Shown here piece by piece: positions 51,293 to 58,638 of a DNA stretch of 64,000 nt. Numbering within the stretch: position 1 is the first letter of the stretch; each line of letters opens with the position of its first letter. Under the pieces are notes generated by a model. That model had not been told where the DNA came from, ran no database searches, and was given only the letters and a program-made list of their open reading frames with translations. The translations under genes were made by a program, and so were the position numbers. Origin of the DNA: JAUZOB01 sp963692465 (GTDB lineage: Bacteria; Bacteroidota; Bacteroidia; Bacteroidales; Prolixibacteraceae); NCBI GenBank assembly GCA_963692465.1, contig OY829943.1, positions 1,798,001 to 1,862,000 of the forward strand, read 5' to 3'.

Positions 51293-52195
51293 ATGATTAT
51301 CCCTCCATACTTATCAAAAGGTGCTACGATTGGCATTGTTTCTCCTGCCGGTGCAATTCCTCAGGAGGATGTACTTCCTTCCGTTTCTTATCTTAAATCA
51401 TTGGGTTATAACGTTGTTGTTGGAAAACAGACTTTTACCCGGAGCAATACTTTTGCTGGGACTGATGAACAGCGAAGTCGTGATTTTCAGCAAATGATTG
51501 ATGATCCGAAGATCGATGCGATCATCTGCTCAAGAGGTGGATATGGAACTATTCGGACTTTGCTTCCTGTTGATTGGACGAAATTTATCAATAACCCGAA
51601 ATGGATTGTTGGGTTTAGCGACATTACCGTTATTCATTCTTTTCTTCATCAGATGGACATTTGCTCTATTCATGGAACGATGCCCCGTTCATTTTTGAGG
51701 GATGGGAAGCCCACCGAAAGTTTTGAATCGATGCATCGTTGTCTTATCGGACAGTCAAATCGTTATGTGTTCGATTCCGATCCTTTGAATCGTGTGGGAT
51801 CAGTCAGTGCTCCCATTGTCGGAGGAAATCTTTCGCTTTTATATAGTCTGCGCGGGACCAGATACGATTTGGATTTTAGAGGTAAGATTCTTTTCATTGA
51901 AGACGTATCGGAGTATTATTACAATGTGGACCGGATGATGATGAACCTGAAAGCAGGAGGAGTACTGGACCATCTTGCCGGTTTAGTTGTTGGACAGTTT
52001 AGTGAGATGAAAGATAATGATACTCCGTTTGGAAAGGATGTTCGTGAAATTGTAAGTGAACTGACAAAAGAATATAATTATCCGGTTTGTTTTAATTTCC
52101 CCGCCGGGCATGTTGATCGGAATCTTGCACTTAAACTGGGAACGACCGTTCGCTTAGAAATATCTGCAACAGGCAGCAAACTCATTAACGAATGA
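51293..52195 (+). CDS. LD-carboxypeptidase, peptidase family S66
   Basis: An LdcA-like serine peptidase that removes the terminal D-alanine from tetrapeptides in murein recycling (MccF is the related immunity branch). The nucleophile Ser lies in GFSDIT, the Glu in LFIEDVSEYYYNVDRM and the His in NFPAGHVDRNLALKLG; ICSRGGYGTIRTL is a further family block. Translation could begin at ATG 51266 (309 residues), but MIIPPYLSKGATIGIVSPAGAI is the usual family N-terminus, so ATG 51293 is preferred. No signal peptide is visible, as expected for a cytoplasmic recycling enzyme. yraN follows 24 bp later. Confidence 0.9.
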   Translation: MIIPPYLSKGATIGIVSPAGAIPQEDVLPSVSYLKSLGYNVVVGKQTFTRSNTFAGTDEQRSRDFQQMIDDPKIDAIICSRGGYGTIRTLLPVDWTKFINNPKWIVGFSDITVIHSFLHQMDICSIHGTMPRSFLRDGKPTESFESMHRCLIGQSNRYVFDSDPLNRVGSVSAPIVGGNLSLLYSLRGTRYDLDFRGKILFIEDVSEYYYNVDRMMMNLKAGGVLDHLAGLVVGQFSEMKDNDTPFGKDVREIVSELTKEYNYPVCFNFPAGHVDRNLALKLGTTVRLEISATGSKLINE

Positions 52196-52219
52196 TGAAT
52201 GCTGCAGGGAGGATAGGAT

Positions 52220-52585
52220 ATGGCTGAGCATAATCGGTTGGGTATTCAAGGAGAGCAGATTGCCCGTGAATTTCTTCAAAAGCAAGGCTACGAGATATTA
52301 GAAACAAACTGGCGATTTGGCAAGAAAGAGATTGATATTATCGCACGGGATGGAAATACGTTGGTTATTGTAGAAGTAAAGACAAGAACCGGGGATTATT
52401 TCGGTTTGCCATGGGAAGCTGTTTCCGACCGTAAAATTCGGTTTTTAGTTCATGCTGCGGAAGGGTATATATTGAAACACAATTTCAACAATGAAACCCG
52501 TTTTGACGTTGTTTCAATTGTATCTAAAGACGGTAAATTCCAAATTGAGCATATCAAAGATGCCTTCAATGCTCCCTTATCCTAA
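52220..52585 (+). CDS. yraN: YraN family protein (UPF0102), endonuclease-like fold
   Basis: 121 residues. GIQGEQIAREFLQKQGYEILETNWRFG and then KKEIDIIARDGNTLVIVEVKTR show the restriction-endonuclease-like core with conserved Asp, Glu and Lys (D...EVK). The family is widespread and its function in bacteria is not settled. It follows the LD-carboxypeptidase gene on the same strand and overlaps the convergent response regulator by 9 bp at its end. Confidence 0.92.
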   Translation: MAEHNRLGIQGEQIAREFLQKQGYEILETNWRFGKKEIDIIARDGNTLVIVEVKTRTGDYFGLPWEAVSDRKIRFLVHAAEGYILKHNFNNETRFDVVSIVSKDGKFQIEHIKDAFNAPLS

Positions 52586-52972
52586 ATATTTATTCAGAAT
52601 CTCCATTAAATTGTACAAACGAATCGGTTTGGAAATGTAATCGTCACATCCTGCCTCTATGATTTTTTCCCGTTCATTCGACATGGCGTAAGCGGTTTGA
52701 GCAATAATCGGGATTTTAGAATTAAATTTTTTGATCATTCGGGTTGCTTCGTAGCCATCCATTACCGGAAGACGAATATCCATGAGAATTGCATCAATAT
52801 GGTCGTTCCTTTTAACTTTCTCTACAGCTTCTTGTCCGGTCTTTGCGTAAATCAATTCCGCTTTGGTTTTTCGTAAGGCTGCCTGAAAGAAAAACACATT
52901 AATATCTTCGTCCTCAACGATCAGTATTACCTTTCCTGGCCATTCATAGATGTCGGGATTTTGTTGTTCCAT
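52577..52972 (-). CDS. single-domain response regulator (CheY-like)
   Basis: About 131 residues from ATG at 52972. A receiver domain only: ILIVEDEDINVFFFQAAL (acidic pocket), LMDIRLPVMDGYEATRMI (phospho-acceptor Asp), AQTAYA (switch Thr) and YISKPI (Lys). A longer reading from TTG at 53026 is excluded because a -7 element TACATTTG lies at 52998-52991, downstream of that codon. No kinase is adjacent. It is the second stand-alone receiver in the window, and the two differ clearly in sequence. Confidence 0.88.
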   Translation of the reverse strand: MEQQNPDIYEWPGKVILIVEDEDINVFFFQAALRKTKAELIYAKTGQEAVEKVKRNDHIDAILMDIRLPVMDGYEATRMIKKFNSKIPIIAQTAYAMSNEREKIIEAGCDDYISKPIRLYNLMEILNKYLG

Positions 52973-52990
52973 TATTATTTTTGTTTTGTG

Positions 52991-52998
52991 CAAATGTA
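52991..52998 (-). promoter_or_regulatory. -7 element fixing the response regulator start
   Basis: TACATTTG on the minus strand; the transcript would start near 52986, so ATG 52972 is the first usable start. Confidence 0.55.
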
Positions 52999-53076
52999 AA
53001 AAATACGGAACAATATTTCGATACAAATCTATTTGAATAAATTTGAGCCCGGAATAGCTTTCTTAAGGAAAATTAT

Positions 53077-53433
53077 ATGAATATTGAAGATATCAGAGAA
53101 TATTGTCTTTCGTTAAATGGGGTAGCAGAGTCGTTCCCGTTTGACGAAACAACGTTGGTATTTAAAGTCGGCGGAAAGATGTTCCTTTTAACTGATCTGG
53201 AGGCTGATTTGGCCATTACGATTAAGTGTGATCCGGAGGAGGCGATTTTTTATAGAGCTCGCTATTCAACGGTTTCTCCGGCTTATCACATGAATAAGCG
53301 ATATTGGAATACGGTGCGGATTGATGGTTCTGTTTCGGATGAGATTCTTTGTGAATGGATTCGGAAATCTTACGCCCTTGTATTTAATAATCTGTCAGGA
53401 AAACTTAAATTGGAAATACAAAATATAAAATGA
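53077..53433 (+). CDS. MmcQ/YjbR family protein
   Basis: 118 residues. MNIEDIREYCLSLNGVAESFPFDETTLVFKV, then MFLLTDLEADLAITIKCDPEEA and PAYHMNKRYWNTVRIDGSV, are the conserved blocks of the MmcQ/YjbR family, which has a cysteine-rich-free double-wing DNA-binding-like fold. The biological role is unknown. The stop overlaps the start of the C1 peptidase gene by 4 bp (ATGA), and that gene overlaps the S4 gene the same way, giving a tightly coupled trio of seemingly unrelated products. Confidence 0.9.
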   Translation: MNIEDIREYCLSLNGVAESFPFDETTLVFKVGGKMFLLTDLEADLAITIKCDPEEAIFYRARYSTVSPAYHMNKRYWNTVRIDGSVSDEILCEWIRKSYALVFNNLSGKLKLEIQNIK

Positions 53434-54515
53434 GAACATTTCAGCTTTTGATCCTTCTTCTGGGCTTACTGGCCTTTAATACGGAAGGATACTCCCAACC
53501 TTTAAAATTCAAGCAGGAAAAGAGAATTCAAACTACCTCCGTTAAAGATCAGCAGAGGTCGGGAACTTGTTGGAGTTTTGCCACGACTTCCTTTGTTGAA
53601 ACCGAATTGTTACGAATGGGTAAAGGAACTTATGATCTTTCGGAGATGTTTTTTGTCCGGAATGCCTATGAAGCCAAGGCGGATAAATTTATGCGACTTC
53701 ATGGATTGGCTAATTTTGGTGAAGGAGGGCAGGCTCATGATGTAATCAATATTATTCGGAAGTTTGGTTTTGTGCCACAAGGGGAATATCGTGGACTTGA
53801 ATATGGATCGGATAAGCATGACCATGCCGAATTGGAAGCATTTATGGAAGGAGGATTAAAAAGCATTATTGATAAGAAACCTAAAGAGTTGTCTCCTGCA
53901 TGGGGAAAGGGAGTGAATGGGATCCTCGATGCTTATTTCGGAACGAAACCTACTTATTTTACGTATGCGGGGAAAAATTATACACCCAAAGCTTTTGCAG
54001 AACAGACAGGGTTTAACCCGGATGATTATATCGAACTGACTTCTTATACTCATCATCCGTACTATCGTCCGTTTCCTCTTGAAGTGCCCGATAATTGGTC
54101 GGGCGACCTTTATTACAATCTGCCGCTTGAAGAGCTGCTGAGAGTTATAGATTATTCGATTGATAATGGATTCTCTGTTTGCTGGGATGGAGATGTCAGT
54201 GAGAAGGATTTTGACTATCATTCAGGGACCGCGACGTTTACTAAATCGGATAGTATAGACTTTGTAAAGATCAGGCAGGAATCATTTGACAACTGGACTT
54301 CAACCGATGATCATTTAATGCATATTGTTGGTAAAGCCATTGATAAAAAGGATAAAACTTTTTACTATACTAAAAACTCATGGGGCAGTGGCACTAATGA
54401 ATATGGGGGCTATCTTTATTTATCGGATGACTATGTAAAGGTTAAAACAATTGCTATCTTAGTCAATAAGAAGGGGATTCCTGCTGATATTTATCAAAAA
54501 CTATCTAAGAAATGA
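53430..54515 (+). CDS. exported C1B-type cysteine peptidase (bleomycin hydrolase/aminopeptidase C-like)
   Basis: A signal peptide of about 22 residues (LLILLLGLLAFNTEGYSQ) precedes a papain-like domain. The catalytic Cys is in QQRSGTCWSFATTSF, the His in DDHLMHIVGKA and the Asn in YTKNSWGSG. The large insertions between Cys and His and the 361-residue length fit the bleomycin hydrolase/PepC branch, which is usually cytoplasmic; here the signal peptide places it in the periplasm or outside. The gene overlaps both neighbours by 4 bp. It probably trims peptides imported or released at the cell surface. Confidence 0.9.
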   Translation: MRTFQLLILLLGLLAFNTEGYSQPLKFKQEKRIQTTSVKDQQRSGTCWSFATTSFVETELLRMGKGTYDLSEMFFVRNAYEAKADKFMRLHGLANFGEGGQAHDVINIIRKFGFVPQGEYRGLEYGSDKHDHAELEAFMEGGLKSIIDKKPKELSPAWGKGVNGILDAYFGTKPTYFTYAGKNYTPKAFAEQTGFNPDDYIELTSYTHHPYYRPFPLEVPDNWSGDLYYNLPLEELLRVIDYSIDNGFSVCWDGDVSEKDFDYHSGTATFTKSDSIDFVKIRQESFDNWTSTDDHLMHIVGKAIDKKDKTFYYTKNSWGSGTNEYGGYLYLSDDYVKVKTIAILVNKKGIPADIYQKLSKK

Positions 54516-54727
54516 TTACAAAAACATTTGAATTAAACGGCGAAGAGCATATTGAGCTGATAAAACTTTTGAAACTATTGAAGATTGCAGAATCCGGTGG
54601 ACAGGCTAAGTTGTTTGTTGATAATGGAGAGGTCTTATTAAATGATCAGAAAGAATATAGAAAAAGAGCAAAACTAAGAACCGGAGATATGGTTAAGATA
54701 TTCGACTTCCTTATTAGGGTTATATAA
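54512..54727 (+). CDS. small S4-domain RNA-binding protein (YbcJ-like)
   Basis: 71 residues, essentially one S4 domain: IELIKLLKLLKIAESGGQAKLFVDNGEVLLNDQKEYRKRAKLRTGD. The order (helix pair, G-A/Q-K, then V-N-G-E-V) is that of YbcJ/YaaA-type small RNA-binding proteins. Such proteins probably bind structured RNA, but the target is not known. Coupled by ATGA overlap to the peptidase gene upstream. Confidence 0.88.
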   Translation: MITKTFELNGEEHIELIKLLKLLKIAESGGQAKLFVDNGEVLLNDQKEYRKRAKLRTGDMVKIFDFLIRVI

Positions 54728-54853
54728 AAAGAAGAAGCCGGGGGGGTAAAACCGGCTTCTAAAAGAAAAATTCTGCGTTTTGTGGTAAACTTAACTAAGA
54801 GGGACTTAGTTAAGGAAAGAATAGAAATCAATAAGTATTATTGATAGGACTCT
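54722..54853 (-). ncRNA. candidate structured small RNA
   Basis: Leftward, a TACTTTTG -7 element (54865-54858) is followed by about 130 nt with three stem-loops: UCAAUAA/UUAUUGA (54844-54828), CUUAACUAAG/CUUAGUUAAG (10 bp, 54814-54790) and a final AGAAGCCGG/CCGGCUUCU stem (54760-54733) with a U-rich tail. No ORF of useful size lies inside. The pattern is that of an independent small RNA; it slightly overlaps the S4 gene end in antisense. I could not assign it to a known family. Confidence 0.45.
54733..54760 (-). terminator. hairpin with leftward U-tract
   Basis: A 9-bp stem AGAAGCCGG/CCGGCTTCT. The T-run (TCTTTTT) follows only in the leftward direction, so it does not serve the rightward S4 gene. 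Confidence 0.7.
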
Positions 54854-54865
54854 GTTTCAAAAGTA

Positions 54866-55131
54866 GAACAAATGTGTTCTTGTAGGTTGTACTATTTATG
54901 AGATTTATCATGAATTAGTCAAAATCGGTCATGAACTATTCTGTTTTTTTCAAATTCATGTTTATTTGAGGAATGAACGGTTTTTTAGCGGTCCGGGGTG
55001 GTTTTTTTAAATAGATGCATTATCTATTGTATTTCAATGCTTTGTGCGATATTGATCTCAATACGCATTGATAACATAAGTTATTGTTTTGAGACAAAGG
55101 ACGTCGTTTTTTAGGAATATTCTACAGACCA
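54866..55131. other. gene-free stretch before the GNAT gene end
   Basis: AT-rich, no ORF or repeat recognised. It lies between the candidate small RNA promoter and the 3' end of the acetyltransferase gene. Confidence 0.5.
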
Positions 55132-55677
55132 CTATTTTAGCCAGTCTTTTTTTAACAGACTATATACTTCCAGATCGATATAGCCATTGGCATGTTTTTC
55201 GCTTTCGCGTTCAATCCCCTCAAATGAGAATCCTATCTTTTGGGGAATCGATGAACTTGAGCTATTCCCTACACCACAACGAATTTGTATGCGGTTCATG
55301 TTGAGATCGTTAAAGGCATAAGAGATTAATTTTATTACGGAATTCGTAATGATTCCCTTTTTTTGCATGTCTTTGGCGAGCCAGTATCCGATTTCTGTAT
55401 GATGATTTTCCCAGTCTGAGTCACGAAATCCGATTAGTCCGGCAAAAGTTCCCTGGTACCAGATTGTGAAAATCTCGTTCTTCTCCCTTTTTGCTCTATT
55501 TAGTACTACGCATTTAACGAAATATTCTTCGTCGGTTAAGGAGGTCATGTAATCGACAAAAGGGAGCCATTTACGGAGATATTCGCGGTCCCGGTCAATT
55601 GTATTATAGATGATAATTGCATCCTCCAATCGAAGCGGAGAGAGGCAGGTGTCCATGTTTATAGTTAGGTTCTCCAT
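55132..55677 (-). CDS. GNAT family N-acetyltransferase (RimJ/RimL-like)
   Basis: 181 residues with the GNAT fold. LSPLRLEDAIIIYNTIDRDREYLRKWLPFVD is the RimJ/RimL/SpeG-like N-terminal part; AGLIGFRDSDWENHHTEIGYWLAKDMQKKG spans the acetyl-CoA motif A, and MNRIQIRCGVGNSSSSSIPQKIGF the end of the fold. Members acetylate ribosomal protein N-termini or small molecules; the substrate cannot be told. It stands alone and leftward, between the small RNA candidate and pheS. Confidence 0.88.
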   Translation of the reverse strand: MENLTINMDTCLSPLRLEDAIIIYNTIDRDREYLRKWLPFVDYMTSLTDEEYFVKCVVLNRAKREKNEIFTIWYQGTFAGLIGFRDSDWENHHTEIGYWLAKDMQKKGIITNSVIKLISYAFNDLNMNRIQIRCGVGNSSSSSIPQKIGFSFEGIERESEKHANGYIDLEVYSLLKKDWLK

Positions 55678-55818
55678 GATGTGATTTATTATCTTTCCTT
55701 TCGGGGGAAAGGGCTTTGTAAAATTGGGAAAAGTAATCTGAAATAGGAATGTTTCTCAAGATATTCGGTCTTTACTTCCCTTTTTTATAAAATAAAAGGA
55801 AGTTCTCACTTCAATTAT

Positions 55819-55826
55819 TAATTTTG
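55819..55826 (+). promoter_or_regulatory. -7 promoter element of pheS
   Basis: TAATTTTG, 29 bp upstream of the pheS ATG. Confidence 0.55.
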
Positions 55827-55855
55827 TAGCTGGTCAGTATCAAAAAGAAAGAACA

Positions 55856-56875
55856 ATGTTAGATCGAATTAAACAACTCCGGGGAGAAATAGAAAACCTG
55901 GCAGCAAAGAGTAAAGAAGAAGCCGAACAATTAAGAATAAAATATTTAAGCAAAAAGGGAAGTATCTCTCAATTGTTTGATGAGTTTAAAAGTGTTCCCG
56001 CTGAAGAGAAACGTAAAATCGGACAAATGCTGAATTCTTTAAAGAATGAGGCAATAGAAAAAATTAATACTCTGAAAAGCGGATTTGAAGTTCAGGGTGC
56101 AGACGTAGCCTCTTCTGATCTGACCAGACCGGGAGTATCAATGAAGCTTGGAACCCGTCATCCGATTTCGTTAGTGAAAAATGAAATATCTGAAATATTT
56201 GGACGTTTAGGTTTTACCGTTGCTGAAGGGCCAGAGGTTGAGGATGACTGGCATGTTTTCTCTGCCTTGAATTTTCCACCGGAACACCCGGCACGCGACA
56301 TGCAGGATACATTCTTTATCGAAAGAGATCCTGATATTTTGCTTCGGACCCATACTTCCTGTGTACAGGTTCGTGTTATGGAGAACAACCAGCCTCCGAT
56401 CCGATCTGTTTTCCCTGGAAGAGTATTCCGTAATGAAGCCATTTCTGCCCGTGCGCATTGTTTTTTCCATCAGGTAGAAGGCTTGTATGTTGACGAGAAT
56501 GTTTCTTTTGCTGACCTGCGACAAACGTTGCTGTTTTTTGCAAAAGAGATGTTTGGAGGAAATACTAAAATTCGTTTACGGCCTTCATATTTCCCATTTA
56601 CCGAACCTTCTGCCGAAATGGATATATCCTGTACTATTTGTGGTGGAAAAGGCTGTGCCATGTGTAAGGGAACCGGATGGGTTGAAATCCTTGGTTGCGG
56701 AATGGTTGACCCTGCTGTTTTTGACTCATGTGGAATTGACAGTAAGAAATATTCCGGGTTTGCATTTGGTATGGGAGTAGAACGAATTGCGAATCTTAAA
56801 TACGAAGTAAAAGATCTAAGACTTTTCTTTGAAAATGATGTTCGTTTTCTTCGTGAGTTTGAATCTGCTTATTAG
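55856..56875 (+). CDS. pheS: phenylalanyl-tRNA synthetase alpha subunit
   Basis: The class II catalytic subunit. An N-terminal coiled coil (about 1-90) binds tRNA. Motif 2 is in RSVFPGRVFRNEAISARAH and motif 3 in GFAFGMGVERIANLKYEV. A Cys-rich segment CTICGGKGCAMCKGTGW lies between them, found in some PheS branches. The length of 339 is normal. The beta subunit gene pheT is not adjacent, as in other Bacteroidota. A terminator follows at 56897. Confidence 0.97.
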   Translation: MLDRIKQLRGEIENLAAKSKEEAEQLRIKYLSKKGSISQLFDEFKSVPAEEKRKIGQMLNSLKNEAIEKINTLKSGFEVQGADVASSDLTRPGVSMKLGTRHPISLVKNEISEIFGRLGFTVAEGPEVEDDWHVFSALNFPPEHPARDMQDTFFIERDPDILLRTHTSCVQVRVMENNQPPIRSVFPGRVFRNEAISARAHCFFHQVEGLYVDENVSFADLRQTLLFFAKEMFGGNTKIRLRPSYFPFTEPSAEMDISCTICGGKGCAMCKGTGWVEILGCGMVDPAVFDSCGIDSKKYSGFAFGMGVERIANLKYEVKDLRLFFENDVRFLREFESAY

Positions 56876-56896
56876 TCTTTTAAATACTTTTATATG

Positions 56897-56921
56897 AAAG
56901 CCGCCGTGAAGCGGCTTTTTT
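56897..56921 (+). terminator. terminator of pheS
   Basis: AAAGCCGC and GCGGCTTT form an 8-bp GC-rich stem with loop CGTGAA and a run of seven T. Confidence 0.9.
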
Positions 56922-57277
56922 TATGCCTTATAAATTCTTCTCCGGCTAATGATCGCATTTCGGATTCTCTTTGGGAATATATGTAGGGAAATATTACTCC
57001 TGATTCAACAATCATTTCCAAGACAAGAAATATTTTTTCGTATTACAGGTACATTCTTCTAAAGAATAAGTTTACATCTTTCCTTTTCGTGGATACTCTA
57101 TGTTTTGGCGTTATATTGGATTAAATGGGAATGAACCCTTGTACTTGTATTGACAAGTTGTGGCGAATAGAATTTCACCGGCATCATTTTTTTGATTAAA
57201 GTATTTGTAATAAGCTTGTTTTGACAACGCAATTTTTAATAAATTGCAAGGACAATGAAACTACTAAACTCTGTATT
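56922..57277. other. gene-free stretch before the transaldolase-like gene
   Basis: No ORF on either strand makes a convincing protein, and no structured RNA was recognised. It includes a TTG at 57221 in frame with the next gene, rejected as start. Confidence 0.5.
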
Positions 57278-58498
57278 ATGGATACAAAATTCAATGAGAA
57301 AATCAGGAAATTTGTTCTCGAAGGAATTGATGAAAAACCGGTTGAAGCCAAACCGGATTTATTTTGGCAGAATCTTCGGCGTACGGGTACTACTCTTTGG
57401 CTTGATACCGGAGATATGGATGAAGCAGAAAAAATATGGACTGCAGAGATGTCTGCATTGACTACTAATAATACATTGCTTAATAAAGAGATTCAAAAAG
57501 GTATTTATGACGATTATATTGCCCAGGCACAGGGACTGGTAAAAGATTTGCCGATCGAACAACAAATTGTTGAGATTGCGTTTATCTTGAATGCCCGTCA
57601 TGGTTTGCGGCTTGTTAAAAAGTTTGGTGGATTTGTTAGTGTGGAACTTCATACTAACATAGCTCATAATTATGATGCTATTATTGATTACGGACTTCGT
57701 TTTCATGCAATTAGTCCTGATCATTTTATTATCAAAGTGCCTTACACGGCAACTGGATTACTTGGAGCCCGATATCTTCGGGAACATGGAGTTCCAATCA
57801 ACTTTACCCTTGAATTCAGTGCCAGGCAGAATGTAATGGTAGCCGCAATTACCAAACCTACGTATCTGAATGTGTTTCTGGGGCGGCTTGGAGCCTATGT
57901 TAAAGATAATGGATTGGGTGATGGAACTGGTGCCGGGGAAAGAGCGGTTATTGCTTCTCAAAACTGGGTGCGGAGACTTACCGCAAATAATGCGACTTCA
58001 ACCCGATTGATTGCTGCAAGTCTGAGAAGTGCAGACCAATTGGAAAGCCTTGCTGGTGTTGATGTCTTTACGATGCCTACAAAGGTGGCCGCTACCGGAC
58101 GAGCTACTTTAAGTGGAAAATTCCATTCCAGACTGGGAGAAATATACCCGGTTAATCTCAACAAAAAGGCTGACGGATGTGGAGTTGATAAATTGTGGAA
58201 TGTTTCTGAAAAAGAAGTTAATCTGGCCTTATCGCTTGACGCAGATCTGCCTAAAACGGGACAGGAGCTCATAGAGCGGGTTCGAGATGCAGGATGCGGT
58301 GATTTATTCCCGGCTCTTTCTTCTGAAGACCTTTCTTATATTTCTGAAGATGGAAAGATTCCAAAGCATGAACGTTGGGAAAAACGCATTCATTCAGGAG
58401 AACTGGCTATTGATACCTTATTGAATCTGGCTGGATTGGCAAGTTTTACCATGGATCAGTCCAAACTTGATGCTCGTGTAGAAGGGATTATCCGTTAA
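57278..58498 (+). CDS. transaldolase-like protein
   Basis: About 406 residues from ATG at 57278. The class I aldolase barrel holds the Schiff-base Lys in FIIKVPYTATGL; LWLDTGDMDEAEKIW and MSALTTNNTLLNKEIQKG match the substrate strand of transaldolases, where Asp precedes the T-N-P/N-like loop. NFTLEFSARQNVMVA replaces the usual NxTLxFS block. The size is well above the about 220-residue TalC and the about 320-residue TalA/B classes. It probably moves dihydroxyacetone units between sugar phosphates, but the N-terminal and C-terminal extensions could mean another substrate. A reading from TTG at 57221 adds 19 residues with no family support. Confidence 0.8.
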   Translation: MDTKFNEKIRKFVLEGIDEKPVEAKPDLFWQNLRRTGTTLWLDTGDMDEAEKIWTAEMSALTTNNTLLNKEIQKGIYDDYIAQAQGLVKDLPIEQQIVEIAFILNARHGLRLVKKFGGFVSVELHTNIAHNYDAIIDYGLRFHAISPDHFIIKVPYTATGLLGARYLREHGVPINFTLEFSARQNVMVAAITKPTYLNVFLGRLGAYVKDNGLGDGTGAGERAVIASQNWVRRLTANNATSTRLIAASLRSADQLESLAGVDVFTMPTKVAATGRATLSGKFHSRLGEIYPVNLNKKADGCGVDKLWNVSEKEVNLALSLDADLPKTGQELIERVRDAGCGDLFPALSSEDLSYISEDGKIPKHERWEKRIHSGELAIDTLLNLAGLASFTMDQSKLDARVEGIIR

Positions 58499-58567
58499 TC
58501 TTTTCGCAGAAAAGATTCCTGTTTTGTGCTGTTTTTAGCAGAGACGATGAATCGGACTGTCTAATAA

Positions 58568-58618
58568 AAGAGTGAAGCGGAGTCCTGATGTTATTCATCA
58601 GAATTCCGCTTCACTCTT
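58568..58618. terminator. terminator between the transaldolase-like gene and the helicase gene
   Basis: A long hairpin: AAGAGTGAAGCGGA with its complement outside and CTGATG/CATCAG inside, with T-rich ends both ways. It serves the leftward helicase gene and probably the rightward gene too. Confidence 0.85.
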
Positions 58619-58638
58619 GAAATATTCTTAGTAAACAG

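Noticed and set aside
57221..57277. TTG start adding 19 residues to the transaldolase-like protein
   Set aside because: The extra residues show no family pattern, and an ATG with a more typical N-terminus follows.
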